From the IMG/VR virus record IMGVR_UViG_3300048876_000002, positions 1 through 63,226 of that record: DNA of 63,226 bases; one strand, given 5' to 3'. Origin of the DNA: a virus. This document shows positions 14,340 through 22,179 of the stretch, piece after piece. A program made the translations under genes and the position numbers. The first letter of the stretch is position 1. Every line of letters starts with the position of its first letter. The notes under the pieces are model-generated. The model saw only the letters and a program-made list of their open reading frames with translations, was not told where the DNA came from and searched no databases.

Positions 14340-14926
14340 TGAGCAAGACACTCGCGAAACGTTCCCCAGAAGTTCTGGCACCAAAGGAACATGGGAATTC
14401 TTGCACGTGCTTCAATTGCCGCGACAAGCGTGTACGAGATTGGGTACGGACAGTCCAAAATTGGACGGCCATAGCGCGAGATTGCGTAGGTGTAAAGGTC
14501 GATAAGAGCTATGAGCAGGGAGGGTTCAAGACTTGGGAAGATTGGCTACTGAGCGCCGCGCCGGAGGAAAAGAGCCGTAGTTACTTGTATCTCGTGTCGA
14601 AGAATTATCTGGAATTGACCGGACTGATTCCAGAGAATGAAATTGACGGAGTAAAACTCGGGTGCGTTACGGTCTTAAAGCAGACCTCGCCGGAGATTCG
14701 GCGTGACCCAAGAGTGTTAGCGGCAGCGAAGGATAAGCCAGAAAAACTACGTGAAGTTCTGGAGCGCGATTTCCCGGAACAGCATATCGAAACGACCGTT
14801 AACAAGCGTTGCCGGTTCCCGCGTTCGATGTGGGAGCATACGATTGAGCCGAAGTACGAAACGTTTTTACTGATAGAGCCTGATGCTGGTTTTGAATCCT
14901 TTATTGAATGGCTTTGCACGGAATAA
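14339..14926 (+). CDS. Hypothetical protein with N-terminal CxC..C zinc-like motif, 195 aa
   Basis: ATG 14339 overlaps the preceding stop (TAATG). HGNSCTCFNC near residues 18-27 resembles half a zinc ribbon; the central part is helical (KTWEDWLLSAAPEEKSRSY) and might form a DNA-binding domain. A palindrome copy lies inside (14452-14466). Function not recognised. Confidence 0.72.
   Translation: MSKTLAKRSPEVLAPKEHGNSCTCFNCRDKRVRDWVRTVQNWTAIARDCVGVKVDKSYEQGGFKTWEDWLLSAAPEEKSRSYLYLVSKNYLELTGLIPENEIDGVKLGCVTVLKQTSPEIRRDPRVLAAAKDKPEKLREVLERDFPEQHIETTVNKRCRFPRSMWEHTIEPKYETFLLIEPDAGFESFIEWLCTE
14452..14466 (+). repeat. Dispersed near-palindrome, copy 4 (AGTCCAAAATTGGAC)
   Basis: Inside a coding region, AA centre on the transcribed (plus) strand, last arm base changed to G as in copy 2. 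Confidence 0.85.
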
Positions 14927-14929
14927 ATA

Positions 14930-15283
14930 ATGCCTGTGAATGCTAAACACTCTCTCCGCTACGACCTCGTTTGCGATGGTGCGGTGCGTCGATATCCTAA
15001 CGGGCGCGAGGTCTGTTGCTCGACTCCAAAGGGGCGCGCAGAATACGAACGCCGCACCGAAGAGATGCGCTTGCGCCAGCACAATATTTGCGCGAGAGGG
15101 AACCACTTCATTGTCAATCCGACTTTTGATCATGGGCGAAGCCGTGGCGGCGGTGGTGGGTTTCGTGATGACCGGATCGTAAATGAGGAGACTGGCGAAA
15201 CGATGAGTGGGTGTTCTTGTTGGTATTGTAATGGGCAGGCTGGGAGTAAGCCATTAACGCGCGGGACTGAATCCCGCGTGTAG
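14930..15283 (+). CDS. HNH-like nuclease, 117 aa
   Basis: The motif order FDHGRSRGGGGGFRDDRIV (about 66-84) then CSCWYCNGQAGSK (about 95-107) fits a divergent HNH fold, with the catalytic His in F-D-H and the zinc or Asn element in C-W-Y-C-N. An N-terminal Cys pair precedes it. Phage HNH proteins often act in packaging or recombination; this copy lies in the early region. The gene end forms the first arm of a structured RNA (15277-15345). Confidence 0.7.
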   Translation: MPVNAKHSLRYDLVCDGAVRRYPNGREVCCSTPKGRAEYERRTEEMRLRQHNICARGNHFIVNPTFDHGRSRGGGGGFRDDRIVNEETGETMSGCSCWYCNGQAGSKPLTRGTESRV

Positions 15284-15345
15284 TCTATTGAACCGCATAG
15301 ATTCTAGTGGACGAAGGTCCGGAACGGGACTTAATAGGCTACACG
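15277..15345 (+). ncRNA. Candidate three-way-junction RNA element
   Basis: A 13-bp outer stem pairs 15277-15289 with 15333-15345 (one G-U pair). Inside are two hairpins: 15293-15300 with 15304-15310 (7 bp, one bulged A, loop ATT) and 15314-15320 with 15327-15332 (6 bp, one bulged G, loop GGAACG). It ends just before the ribosome site of the gene at 15359. The stop codon of the HNH-like gene is in the outer stem. No known riboswitch or ribozyme core was recognised. Confidence 0.5.
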
Positions 15346-15358
15346 GAGGATTCAGAAT

Positions 15359-15784
15359 ATGGCGACGAAGAAGAAATCAGCACCGAAAGAGAAAGTCAAG
15401 AAAGGTCCGAAGCAGAGTGCATTGCCGGGGATGGAGGATCGTTCATTGGAAGAACTCGAATCCAAGGCAGAAGAGTACGCCGAAACCCGCGATGAGCGTA
15501 TGAAGCTCACAACCGCAGAGGGCGAGTTGAACGACGAACTTCTGGCCTTGATGAAGAAACACAAGAAGGTCGAATATCATCACGGCGACGTTCACTGCTG
15601 GGTGCAGTCCATAGATGAGAAAGTGAAAGTGAAGATTGGCGACCTGCCGGCCAAGAAGACGACGCAGAAGGCAACAGACTTCACGCCGCCCGAAGACTTC
15701 GCGCCGCCCGAACCCGATGCGGCTCCCGCTCCCGAGGTCCAGACCGAAACTGAAGATCAACCCGAACCCGTAGTTATGCAATAA
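15359..15784 (+). CDS. Hypothetical phage protein with coiled coil, 141 aa
   Basis: ATG 15359 follows GGAGGA. Lys-rich N-terminus, charged helices (SLEELESKAEEYAETRDERM), then HKKVEYHHGDVHCWVQS, a pattern I associate with small phage proteins encoded near recombination genes, and a Pro/Glu-rich tail. Its expression may be controlled by the folded RNA immediately upstream. Confidence 0.75.
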   Translation: MATKKKSAPKEKVKKGPKQSALPGMEDRSLEELESKAEEYAETRDERMKLTTAEGELNDELLALMKKHKKVEYHHGDVHCWVQSIDEKVKVKIGDLPAKKTTQKATDFTPPEDFAPPEPDAAPAPEVQTETEDQPEPVVMQ

Positions 15785-15793
15785 CGAAACGCT

Positions 15794-15919
15794 ATGGAAC
15801 TGACTCAGGCACAGCGCATTGCGAAACGGCGTCAGGAAATCGACGTAGTAGTGTACGAAGAATGGCTGCTGAGTATGGGCTACAAGCGTGTGCCTGAGTT
15901 CTGGGAGCGGTACTACTGA
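15794..15919 (+). CDS. Micro-protein, 41 aa
   Basis: ATG 15794; the stop overlaps the next ATG. Single charged helix ending in Tyr/Trp residues (EEWLLSMGYKRVPEFWERYY). Supported by the stop/start overlap only. Confidence 0.5.
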   Translation: MELTQAQRIAKRRQEIDVVVYEEWLLSMGYKRVPEFWERYY

Positions 15920-16089
15920 TGAAGTGCTCGAATCCAAAATGTCCGCGCCAGAGGGTAAAAGGTCGTAGCAAGTGTAGGCGTTGCTTGCTGGCGAATGCCC
16001 TCTGGATGGCGCGGCGAAGGCCGGTAGTAATCCGCAGTCCAAAATTAGACAGAACGGTACAGAAGTATTTCACGAGGAGCGCGGCATGA
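15919..16089 (+). CDS. Basic zinc-ribbon micro-protein, 56 aa
   Basis: ATG 15919 overlaps the preceding stop. MKCSNPKC and CRRC give a four-Cys knuckle in a very basic chain. The palindrome copy at 16036-16050 is inside it. Stop overlaps the next ATG (ATGA). Confidence 0.6.
   Translation: MKCSNPKCPRQRVKGRSKCRRCLLANALWMARRRPVVIRSPKLDRTVQKYFTRSAA
16036..16050 (+). repeat. Dispersed near-palindrome, copy 5 (AGTCCAAAATTAGAC)
   Basis: One mismatch in the right arm (TTAGAC). AA centre on the plus strand. This is the rightmost convincing copy. Confidence 0.75.
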
Positions 16090-16328
16090 GGCATTGCGAC
16101 AGCAAAGATGACATCGAAAAGCGAGAGGATGTTAAACTCGATATGTATAGTGAATGTACTCTTTGCAACTCCGAGCAGTCTAGATCCGAAGAATCTTTGC
16201 CTGTCCGCGAATGTCGAAAGTGTGGCGTCGAGCACCTAGTGAAGAATATGTTCCAAAAGTTAACTGGTTGGCTCTGCTATACCTGCGCGAACGAGTACGA
16301 GCAAGCGTTGATGAAGGTGGCGCAATGA
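16086..16328 (+). CDS. Zinc-ribbon protein, 80 aa
   Basis: ATG 16086 overlaps the upstream stop and follows AGGAG. CTLCNS, CRKCGV and CYTC supply three Cys pairs, suggesting one or two zinc ions. Unknown role. Confidence 0.68.
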   Translation: MRHCDSKDDIEKREDVKLDMYSECTLCNSEQSRSEESLPVRECRKCGVEHLVKNMFQKLTGWLCYTCANEYEQALMKVAQ

Positions 16329-16708
16329 GCGCATCGGCATGGCAGCATAGTGATGCTCGGGAACCTGGCGCTGGCCTAACGTCTGAGCAACTGGATCTGA
16401 TCTATTCCCAGCGAGACTTGACTATCGACGAACGCTTTGCGAAGTTCCACCGCGAGAATCCTCTGATTTACCGAAAACTCGTGAACTTGTGCCGAGAGGT
16501 AAAGGGCGCTGGCCATGATCATTACTCCGTCAAAGCGCTATTCGAGCGGTTGCGGTGGTGGCATCATATTGAACTGAAGTCCAAAGAACCTTTTCTGCTG
16601 AATAACGATTTCACCGCAAGATATTCTCGCGCCATAATGCTATTCGAGCCTGATCTAGCGGGATTTTTTGAAGTTAGGAAGTTGCGCGCTAAAGGTTCTG
16701 CATTATGA
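16325..16708 (+). CDS. Conserved-looking phage protein, 127 aa
   Basis: ATG 16325 overlaps the previous stop. The middle reads like a widespread uncharacterised phage family: HYSVKALFERLRWWH, then LNNDFTARYSR and EPDLAGFFEVRKLR. All-helical. Function unknown. Confidence 0.75.
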   Translation: MSASAWQHSDAREPGAGLTSEQLDLIYSQRDLTIDERFAKFHRENPLIYRKLVNLCREVKGAGHDHYSVKALFERLRWWHHIELKSKEPFLLNNDFTARYSRAIMLFEPDLAGFFEVRKLRAKGSAL

Positions 16709-16992
16709 GTAATGCGATAGACACCAAAGAAGAAGCGATTGAGTGCGCTAAATATCTCCTGGCGAATCGTGGATATATTGTGTTGAGAACTCCCCCATGG
16801 GGCAGCTTGCAGGTGGGAGGGATCGTAAACTCCATTTGGCGGATCGACGTAAATCAACCGTTTCAAGTAACGGCAGAAACTACACATGCAGATTTTGAAG
16901 AACCACGACGGATAGTGGCTCCCCATATTGGGCGTGTATTTAAGGCAATCCCTCATACGGGAGAGCACTACTATCGAGCGGTTACGGATTAA
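16705..16992 (+). CDS. Hypothetical protein, 95 aa
   Basis: ATG 16705 overlaps the preceding stop. N-terminal helix (TKEEAIECAKYLLANRGY) followed by a strand-rich part (SIWRIDVNQPFQVTAE). Not recognised. Confidence 0.72.
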   Translation: MSNAIDTKEEAIECAKYLLANRGYIVLRTPPWGSLQVGGIVNSIWRIDVNQPFQVTAETTHADFEEPRRIVAPHIGRVFKAIPHTGEHYYRAVTD

Positions 16993-17005
16993 TGAGGAGT
17001 TTTCT

Positions 17006-17179
17006 ATGAGCGCCCATAGCATCCGTCTTATCTTGCGTGGCTGGTATCAAGTAACCTCAGGCCCGGCCTTGGCTGGTGACAAATACTGGTCGCAGAAGCA
17101 TCTTGGGTGGCTACCAGTTACGGTTAATTCAGGAAGGAGGGTCGCGGACTATGCGGCTGTGATCAGGAAGGGCGATTAG
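17006..17179 (+). CDS. Small hypothetical protein, 57 aa
   Basis: ATG 17006 follows GAGGAG. Strand-rich, basic (SIRLILRGWYQVTSG). Unknown. A partial palindrome-like CCAATTTTGG follows at 17181-17190 but lacks the AGT/ACT ends. Confidence 0.65.
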   Translation: MSAHSIRLILRGWYQVTSGPALAGDKYWSQKHLGWLPVTVNSGRRVADYAAVIRKGD

Positions 17180-17205
17180 CCCAATTTTGGAGGAAAGGAA
17201 CTTCA

Positions 17206-17829
17206 ATGCCTAAAAAGCTGACTGCTACGGAAACTGCGGTGAAGGAATTGCGGGAGCGAGTTGAGAAGTTGGAAAGCGATAAAAAGGCTCTTGAGAAAAC
17301 GTTTGGGTCGATTGCCACCATCATTCCAACTAGCCTAGCTCGGCTTTGGAAGAAACGTTCTATTGAGGACGCAATTGCGGTAGAGGAAATGATAGCCGAA
17401 CACTCGACTCCGTTGCCCGATCCGCCTGTACGCTGGCCGCTCTGGGTAGCTGTGCTCCTGTTGGCCTGTTACTGCGCGGCGCTCGGGCTGACGGTCTGGG
17501 GGCCGCGAGTGGCTGGAATCTCCCCCAAACCCGCCGTTACTGTCCGTGAGTTACCGCCGGAACCAGCGCCATTTCCTGCATCAGTGTTGCATACCGTGGT
17601 CGTGCGCGCCCCGAAAGATTGCTGGCTGGGGTTGGGTGACGATGACGCGGGAGCGCTAACCCAGCATGCGGAAGGGAATTTCCAATGGGGGCAACTAATT
17701 CAAGGCCAGACTATCAGTGTTCGTGACGGCTGTCCCGGCAAGGTAACATTCTCCGTCGATGGAGTCGAGGTTCATCCGGTGAATCGGGCGATCAATAAAG
17801 CGAAAGTGGAACTGGTGACGCTACCCTAA
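17206..17829 (+). CDS. Coiled-coil membrane protein, 207 aa
   Basis: ATG 17206 follows GGAGG. Residues 8-35 form a heptad-like coiled coil, 78-100 a transmembrane helix (WVAVLLLACYCAALGLTVWG), and the C-terminal 90 residues a strand-rich domain that would lie in the periplasm if the N-terminus is cytoplasmic. Could be a membrane anchor; no family recognised. Confidence 0.75.
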   Translation: MPKKLTATETAVKELRERVEKLESDKKALEKTFGSIATIIPTSLARLWKKRSIEDAIAVEEMIAEHSTPLPDPPVRWPLWVAVLLLACYCAALGLTVWGPRVAGISPKPAVTVRELPPEPAPFPASVLHTVVVRAPKDCWLGLGDDDAGALTQHAEGNFQWGQLIQGQTISVRDGCPGKVTFSVDGVEVHPVNRAINKAKVELVTLP

Positions 17830-17869
17830 AGTGTTAAGCCCAATGAGGGCACAAAGGAGCAAGACAGCA

Positions 17870-18175
17870 ATGAACAGCAATTCAGTATTTGGAACAGAAG
17901 CAGGGCAGATTGGCCGATCATCCTCACTGAAAGATGGTGCGGTGGTGCGGCTTACCGTGGCCGATGTCCAAACCGAAACCATCAAACTCCTCAACGATTG
18001 CCTCGTTTCGACCGAGAATATGCTTCACAAAATGCGGGGGAGTCATCCAGAGAAAGGGACAGCAGGGCAGCCTGACGAAATGCCATCAGTGCTCGCCAAC
18101 GCAACGAAGGTCCGGCAGCTCGCCTACGCGATTCAGGAGCGGCTTGACGAACTCCACTCCATTTTCGGCGACTAA
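17870..18175 (+). CDS. Hypothetical helical protein, 101 aa
   Basis: Start ATG 17870 (MNSNSVFGTEAG) follows AAAGGAG; a GTG at 17831 is possible but lacks a ribosome site. Helical C-terminal half (ATKVRQLAYAIQERLDELHS). Last gene before a strong hairpin, probably the end of the early operon. Confidence 0.7.
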   Translation: MNSNSVFGTEAGQIGRSSSLKDGAVVRLTVADVQTETIKLLNDCLVSTENMLHKMRGSHPEKGTAGQPDEMPSVLANATKVRQLAYAIQERLDELHSIFGD

Positions 18176-18190
18176 GCACACGCAAGGACA

Positions 18191-18215
18191 GCGGCCTCTG
18201 TGACAGGGAGGCCGC
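18191..18215 (+). terminator. Strong hairpin at the early/late boundary
   Basis: GCGGCCTC (18191-18198) pairs perfectly with GAGGCCGC (18208-18215) over a 9-base loop; no direct U-run, but TTTT appears 20 bases later. The following 126 bases to 18341 hold no supported gene; a small CCCGC/GCGGG hairpin lies near 18308-18322. Confidence 0.5.
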
Positions 18216-18341
18216 AGTCCGCGCAGTTTTGTAGAAAGTTCTTGCAAAGTCCGTTCCCTTGTAGTAGCGTTTCTTCTGAAGCGTACTTACGGCCTCTTCA
18301 GGCATCCCCGCGCCATGCGGGTTAAAAGACATACACCCTAA

Positions 18342-18686
18342 GTGTCTAAAAGCATAGGATTCCTAGCCCACTATCAGCCAATTGGGACTAAGCCTACTAC
18401 CCATATCCCTTGGGAAGTAGCTCAGTCGTTACTGTCCCGCATGATAGCGGAAGAGATTTCAAGCAAGGTCATCCGAGCCTTCCCCCCTAATACCCCCTTC
18501 CAGCGCTTACAGAACTCCCCAGCGCATTACGTTCCCGAAACCCTCCCTGGCGTAGAATTTGGCACAAGGTTTCAGCCCCCTCAATCCCCCCAGTGGCAAG
18601 AGGAGCATCTACCGGCTACTCGTTCGCTGCAAATAAGGGCGCGGCTATGCATGAAATCCTTTCGAGCGAGTAACCCCGCAGTCTAA
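18342..18686 (+). CDS. Hypothetical protein ahead of terminase, 114 aa
   Basis: GTG 18342 without a good ribosome site. The sequence looks coding (HIPWEVAQSLLSRMIAEEIS, then a Pro-rich tail with YVPETLPGVEFG). Its stop overlaps a 23-codon frame, which in turn overlaps the terminase small-subunit start, so the three form a coupled chain. Function unknown. Confidence 0.55.
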   Translation: MSKSIGFLAHYQPIGTKPTTHIPWEVAQSLLSRMIAEEISSKVIRAFPPNTPFQRLQNSPAHYVPETLPGVEFGTRFQPPQSPQWQEEHLPATRSLQIRARLCMKSFRASNPAV

Positions 18687-18757
18687 TGAGAACCATAGCT
18701 ACTGGCAGGGGACGCGGCCCAGGCGTATATCGGCTATCCCCTAGTGTCCCTCAATGA
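18686..18757 (+). CDS. Possible coupling peptide, 23 aa
   Basis: ATG 18686 overlaps the previous stop (TAATG) and its own stop overlaps the ATG at 18754 (ATGA). The peptide (MRTIATGRGRGPG...) may exist mainly to hand ribosomes on to the terminase small subunit, whose own site lacks a Shine-Dalgarno. Confidence 0.4.
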   Translation: MRTIATGRGRGPGVYRLSPSVPQ

Positions 18758-19278
18758 GAACCGCTGACTCAATCGAAGCAACGGCAGAATCTCAGGCAGA
18801 TTCCCAAGTTGCAACGTCGGGCAAAAAGCCGAAGAAAACACCATCGGAGGTAGCTGCTGGGCGTGCGCGGCGGTTAGCGAATCTTGTAGCACCGTGGAAC
18901 TCTCAGACTGCGCCGAAGAGTTGCGGAAGGCCGAAGAAAGATATTTCGCAAGAGATTGCGCGGCAAGTCTTTGAAAACAATCCAGAATTACTCTATAAGG
19001 CATACGTGAAGGCGCTGGCTAAAGGGCAGGCTTTTGCGTTCCAAGTGCTGTCTGACCGGGCATATGGCAAGTTAGTAGAGAAGCGAATTGTAGCGGATGG
19101 TGGGCAGCAAGACTTTGCGGGAGAAGATGAATCAAGCCTTAACGAACGAATTGCCAGAATCGAGCAGGATCTTGGCCTTGCGGGAGCGATTGATGAAGCT
19201 GGAAGAATTGGCAGCGCTCAGGCAGGAAAGAACCCGACGAACGGCAAGGCGGAAACTACTGACTTACTACCCCGATAG
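18754..19278 (+). CDS. Putative terminase small subunit, 174 aa
   Basis: Directly before the large terminase gene, which it overlaps. A basic N-terminus with LANLVAPWNSQTAPKSCGRPKK is followed by a helical region (NPELLYKAYVKALAKGQAFA) and an acidic coiled tail. Small subunits bind the packaging site and regulate the large subunit. Assignment is from position, size and charge pattern. Confidence 0.65.
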   Translation: MRTADSIEATAESQADSQVATSGKKPKKTPSEVAAGRARRLANLVAPWNSQTAPKSCGRPKKDISQEIARQVFENNPELLYKAYVKALAKGQAFAFQVLSDRAYGKLVEKRIVADGGQQDFAGEDESSLNERIARIEQDLGLAGAIDEAGRIGSAQAGKNPTNGKAETTDLLPR

Positions 19279-20695
19279 TGGACCATTGCGGCGTGAGTTG
19301 TATGTTAAACACCTTCAATTCTTCGCTGCTGGGAGTAAGTACCGAGAACGCTTGATGTTAGCAGCTAACAGGATTGGCAAAACTGAGGGTGTGGGGGGGT
19401 ATGAGTTGGCGCTTCACTTGACCGGGCAGTATCCGGCATGGTGGGTAGGCCGGAGATTCACGCGGCCAGTGAAAGCGTGGGCGGCCGGCAATACCAGCAA
19501 GAAAGTATTTGAAATTCTGCAAGACAAGCTTATCGGGCCTGTGGGTAAGTGGGGAACAGGGTTGATTCCTGGGGATTCAATCGCCCGCACCGTGAGGGCT
19601 TCCGGTGGTATTGCTGACATGCTTGATTCTGTGTACATAACTCACGCCAAGGGCGGGACAAGCCTGCTGACCTTCAAGAGTTACGATCAGCGCCGCGAAG
19701 GGTTTGAGGGCACGGAGCAAGACATCATCCTGCTTGACGAAGAACCCCCGCTGGATGTGTACACGGAATGCCTGATTCGGACGATGACTAATAACGGCAT
19801 GTTAATGCTGACATTCACCCCCTTGGAAGGCATGTCGGATGTGGTATTACAGTTTCTTCCCGGCGGGAAACTGGATACTGCGGTATGCGGCAAGCCCGTT
19901 GGGGATGCCTATTGCAATCATCCACCTGCGCACGAAGGCCCGTGCAGTTATACCGAGCCTACTAAGTACGTGGTCATGGCGACGTGGGATGATGCGCCTC
20001 ACCTAGACGCGCAGGCGAAGAAAGACCTTTGGAACTCTATTCCGCCGTTTCAGCGCGATGCGCGGTCGAAGGGGATTCCGCAGCTTGGGGCTGGGGCAAT
20101 CTATCCGGTGCCTGAGTCTGATTTACTCGTCGATCCGTTTGCAATTCCTCCTCACTGGCCGCAAGGGTACGGCATGGACGTAGGCTGGAACTGCACAGCA
20201 GCCGTATGGGGAGCGCTAGACGGACAGAGTGATACTTTGTACCTTGTCGGGGAACATCGCCGCTCTCAGGCAGAACCAAGCGTCAACGCGGTAGGGATTC
20301 GGGCGCGCGGTGACTGGATTCCTGGCTTCATTGACCCTGCCTCAAGGGGGCGAAGCCAACAAGACGGGAAGCAGTTATTTGATGACTACACCCAGTTAGG
20401 ATTAAAGCTCTCTCTCGCAGATAATGGGGTCGAGTCAGGGCTGTACGGTGTTTGGAACCGAATGTCTACTGGGCGCTTGAAGGTATTCCGGTCGATGCAA
20501 AACTGGTTGCAGGAGTTTCGGCTGTACCGCAGGGATGACAAAGGCCATGTGGTCAAGGTGAATGATCACCTGATGGATGCCACGCGGTACCTAGAGAGCC
20601 GGATTTCTGAAATGAGAGCGAGACCGCAGGAAGTTAGGCCACGTCAGGAGTACTACACGCAAGGCCAACAGGATTTAAGCTGGATGGGGCAATGA
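19193..20695 (+). CDS. terL: Terminase large subunit, 500 aa
   Basis: DNA-packaging motor with ATPase and nuclease. Counting from ATG 19193 (preceded by GGGAG, 7 nt), the Walker-A-like AANRIGKT is at 57-64 and Walker B IILLDEEP at 178-185. A Cys/His insertion (about 260-280, AVCGKPVGDAYCNHPPA) is unusual. The C-terminal nuclease half holds GMDVGW and a late VNDHLMDATRY segment. Alternative starts at 19127 and 19097 would lengthen the overlap with the small subunit to 152 or 182 nt. Packaging style (headful or cos) cannot be read from sequence alone; P22-like neighbours favour headful. Confidence 0.92.
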   Translation: MKLEELAALRQERTRRTARRKLLTYYPDSGPLRRELYVKHLQFFAAGSKYRERLMLAANRIGKTEGVGGYELALHLTGQYPAWWVGRRFTRPVKAWAAGNTSKKVFEILQDKLIGPVGKWGTGLIPGDSIARTVRASGGIADMLDSVYITHAKGGTSLLTFKSYDQRREGFEGTEQDIILLDEEPPLDVYTECLIRTMTNNGMLMLTFTPLEGMSDVVLQFLPGGKLDTAVCGKPVGDAYCNHPPAHEGPCSYTEPTKYVVMATWDDAPHLDAQAKKDLWNSIPPFQRDARSKGIPQLGAGAIYPVPESDLLVDPFAIPPHWPQGYGMDVGWNCTAAVWGALDGQSDTLYLVGEHRRSQAEPSVNAVGIRARGDWIPGFIDPASRGRSQQDGKQLFDDYTQLGLKLSLADNGVESGLYGVWNRMSTGRLKVFRSMQNWLQEFRLYRRDDKGHVVKVNDHLMDATRYLESRISEMRARPQEVRPRQEYYTQGQQDLSWMGQ

Positions 20696-20883
20696 GTACA
20701 GCCTTCGTAGTGCGGACCCGTGATTCCAAAGGTGCTCTTGTAGGTCATCGCATCTTCTCTAGCCGAGAGCTAGCCGACAGGCATCTTACCAGCGAACCGC
20801 TTGCGGCTGGACATACCAGCGAGATCATTGAACGCGAAGCAGTACCGGAAGCAGTTGCACAACTTGCCCGCAAGGGAAACTAG
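20692..20883 (+). CDS. Small hypothetical protein, 63 aa
   Basis: ATG 20692 overlaps the terminase stop (ATGA). Strand-helix pattern (AFVVRTRDSKGALVGHRIFS). Unknown. Confidence 0.72.
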   Translation: MSTAFVVRTRDSKGALVGHRIFSSRELADRHLTSEPLAAGHTSEIIEREAVPEAVAQLARKGN

Positions 20884-20892
20884 GAGAATCTT

Positions 20893-21474
20893 ATGAACCC
20901 CAACGAAGTTCCAGTACAGAACGCCGATCCGAGAACCAGAGCAATCAATCCGGCCTATGGCAAGCAACGTCCGCCGGAGAAGCCTTTGAATTCAAACCCT
21001 TCCCACCAGCCGCATGAATGTTGTGGGCGAATATTCCAAAGCAAGGAACTGTTCGACAACCATTTTGCCTCGGTCCACCAGCCATTTCTGACCAATGGCG
21101 AGGGCATTTCGGAAGCGAATCCGAGTTACATTGCGCCGGAGAATGCGAATACCGGGGCAGTGCATGGCGGGTTGCCATATGCTGAACACCGGGCAGGCGG
21201 GTTTGCCGGGAGAGGGCACAGTACGGGCTTGGCTGCAACGGAGAAGTTTATTCCGGTGCCGGAGAGTCAGAAGCATCTGATCAACAACCCGGAGTATGGG
21301 TTAGGGTCTACGGGCGCCTCAGGGTTAGCTGCCAATCAGCAACAGATTGACGCGGAAGCCCAGCGACAGGCAGGGTATCCGATAGGTACAGAGCCAGGAC
21401 AACGGGAGTACCTCGACAAGAGCCGACCGGGCATGGAAACTCCGAACGGCCAACCGCGTCCCTTTGGCGAGTAA
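20893..21474 (+). CDS. Gly/Pro-rich protein with C2H2-like finger, 193 aa
   Basis: ATG 20893 follows TAGGAG. Residues about 40-60 (HECCGRIFQSKELFDNHFAS, then VH) resemble a C2H2 zinc finger; the rest is low-complexity and probably disordered. Located between terminase and portal. Unknown. Confidence 0.7.
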   Translation: MNPNEVPVQNADPRTRAINPAYGKQRPPEKPLNSNPSHQPHECCGRIFQSKELFDNHFASVHQPFLTNGEGISEANPSYIAPENANTGAVHGGLPYAEHRAGGFAGRGHSTGLAATEKFIPVPESQKHLINNPEYGLGSTGASGLAANQQQIDAEAQRQAGYPIGTEPGQREYLDKSRPGMETPNGQPRPFGE

Positions 21475-21557
21475 TGAGTCGTCACCACCATAACGAGCTT
21501 CACGAACTTGAAGAGAAGATCAGGCAATTGGCCTACTTCCTCTTAGGAGAAGAAATC

Positions 21558-21890
21558 ATGTCCCAAGTACAGTTTTCCGTAGTGATCACCGTTACACCGT
21601 CCACGCCGCCCCCTCCGCCTTTGACTGAGGGCGCTCCGTCTGGAACCGCTACATTCGCTCAAGGGGTGCAGAGTTCGGTTGTACTCACCTCGATTACTGG
21701 CGGCGTTGCCCCTCTGGTTGCCCCCGTCGTGGACCCCACAAGCCCTTCCCAGCTTCCTCCGGGCATTACGGCTAGCCTGGATGCCAGCAACAACCTGATC
21801 CTGTCCGGCACTCCGACTGTGTCCGGGACGGCGACCGTGCTGCTAAACGTCAACGACTCCGCGACTCCGTCAGTTCCGGCGAAAGCGTAG
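21558..21890 (+). CDS. Ig-like domain protein, 110 aa
   Basis: AGGAGA sits in front of ATG 21558 (MSQVQFSVVITVTPS). A Pro-rich hinge is followed by a domain with PPGITASLDASNNLILSGTP, the pattern of 'putative Ig' (He_PIG) domains often used as head decoration. An in-frame ATG at 21474 would add 28 residues (MSRHHHNELHELEEK) and overlaps the preceding stop, so a longer form is possible. Confidence 0.68.
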   Translation: MSQVQFSVVITVTPSTPPPPPLTEGAPSGTATFAQGVQSSVVLTSITGGVAPLVAPVVDPTSPSQLPPGITASLDASNNLILSGTPTVSGTATVLLNVNDSATPSVPAKA

Positions 21891-21899
21891 GGTACATCC

Positions 21900-22178
21900 A
21901 TGGCTGGACTGAAAACAGCGGTAGGCGAGCGGCATAGTAAGCCGAAGGCGCTCACGTCGATGGAGGTCCGCGAAGCCGAGCCGAACGAGCTTGAGGAAGG
22001 CAAAAGCGGCGGACACATCGTAATGCACAACTTCGACAACAGTGGCAGCGGAAGTTACCATGACCCTGAGAAACATTCGTTTCCCGAAGGCCAAGGCGCT
22101 GCCCTGTTGTCCCATATAGCGGATCATCTGCACATCAAAATGCCGGATATGGACGAATCCGAAGAAAAGGGGGAGTGA
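21900..22178 (+). CDS. Hypothetical acidic protein, 92 aa
   Basis: ATG 21900, no clear ribosome site. His/Asp/Gly-rich centre (HNFDNSGSGSYHDPEKH). Part of the head-region run of small proteins. Unknown. Confidence 0.68.
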   Translation: MAGLKTAVGERHSKPKALTSMEVREAEPNELEEGKSGGHIVMHNFDNSGSGSYHDPEKHSFPEGQGAALLSHIADHLHIKMPDMDESEEKGE

Positions 22179-22179
22179 A

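Noticed and set aside
15277-15345. tRNA or hammerhead ribozyme
   Set aside because: Only three helices, no T-arm or anticodon arm, and no CUGAUGA/GAAA core.
17181-17190. Sixth copy of the dispersed palindrome (CCAATTTTGG)
   Set aside because: Only the inner ten bases match; the AGT/ACT ends are missing.
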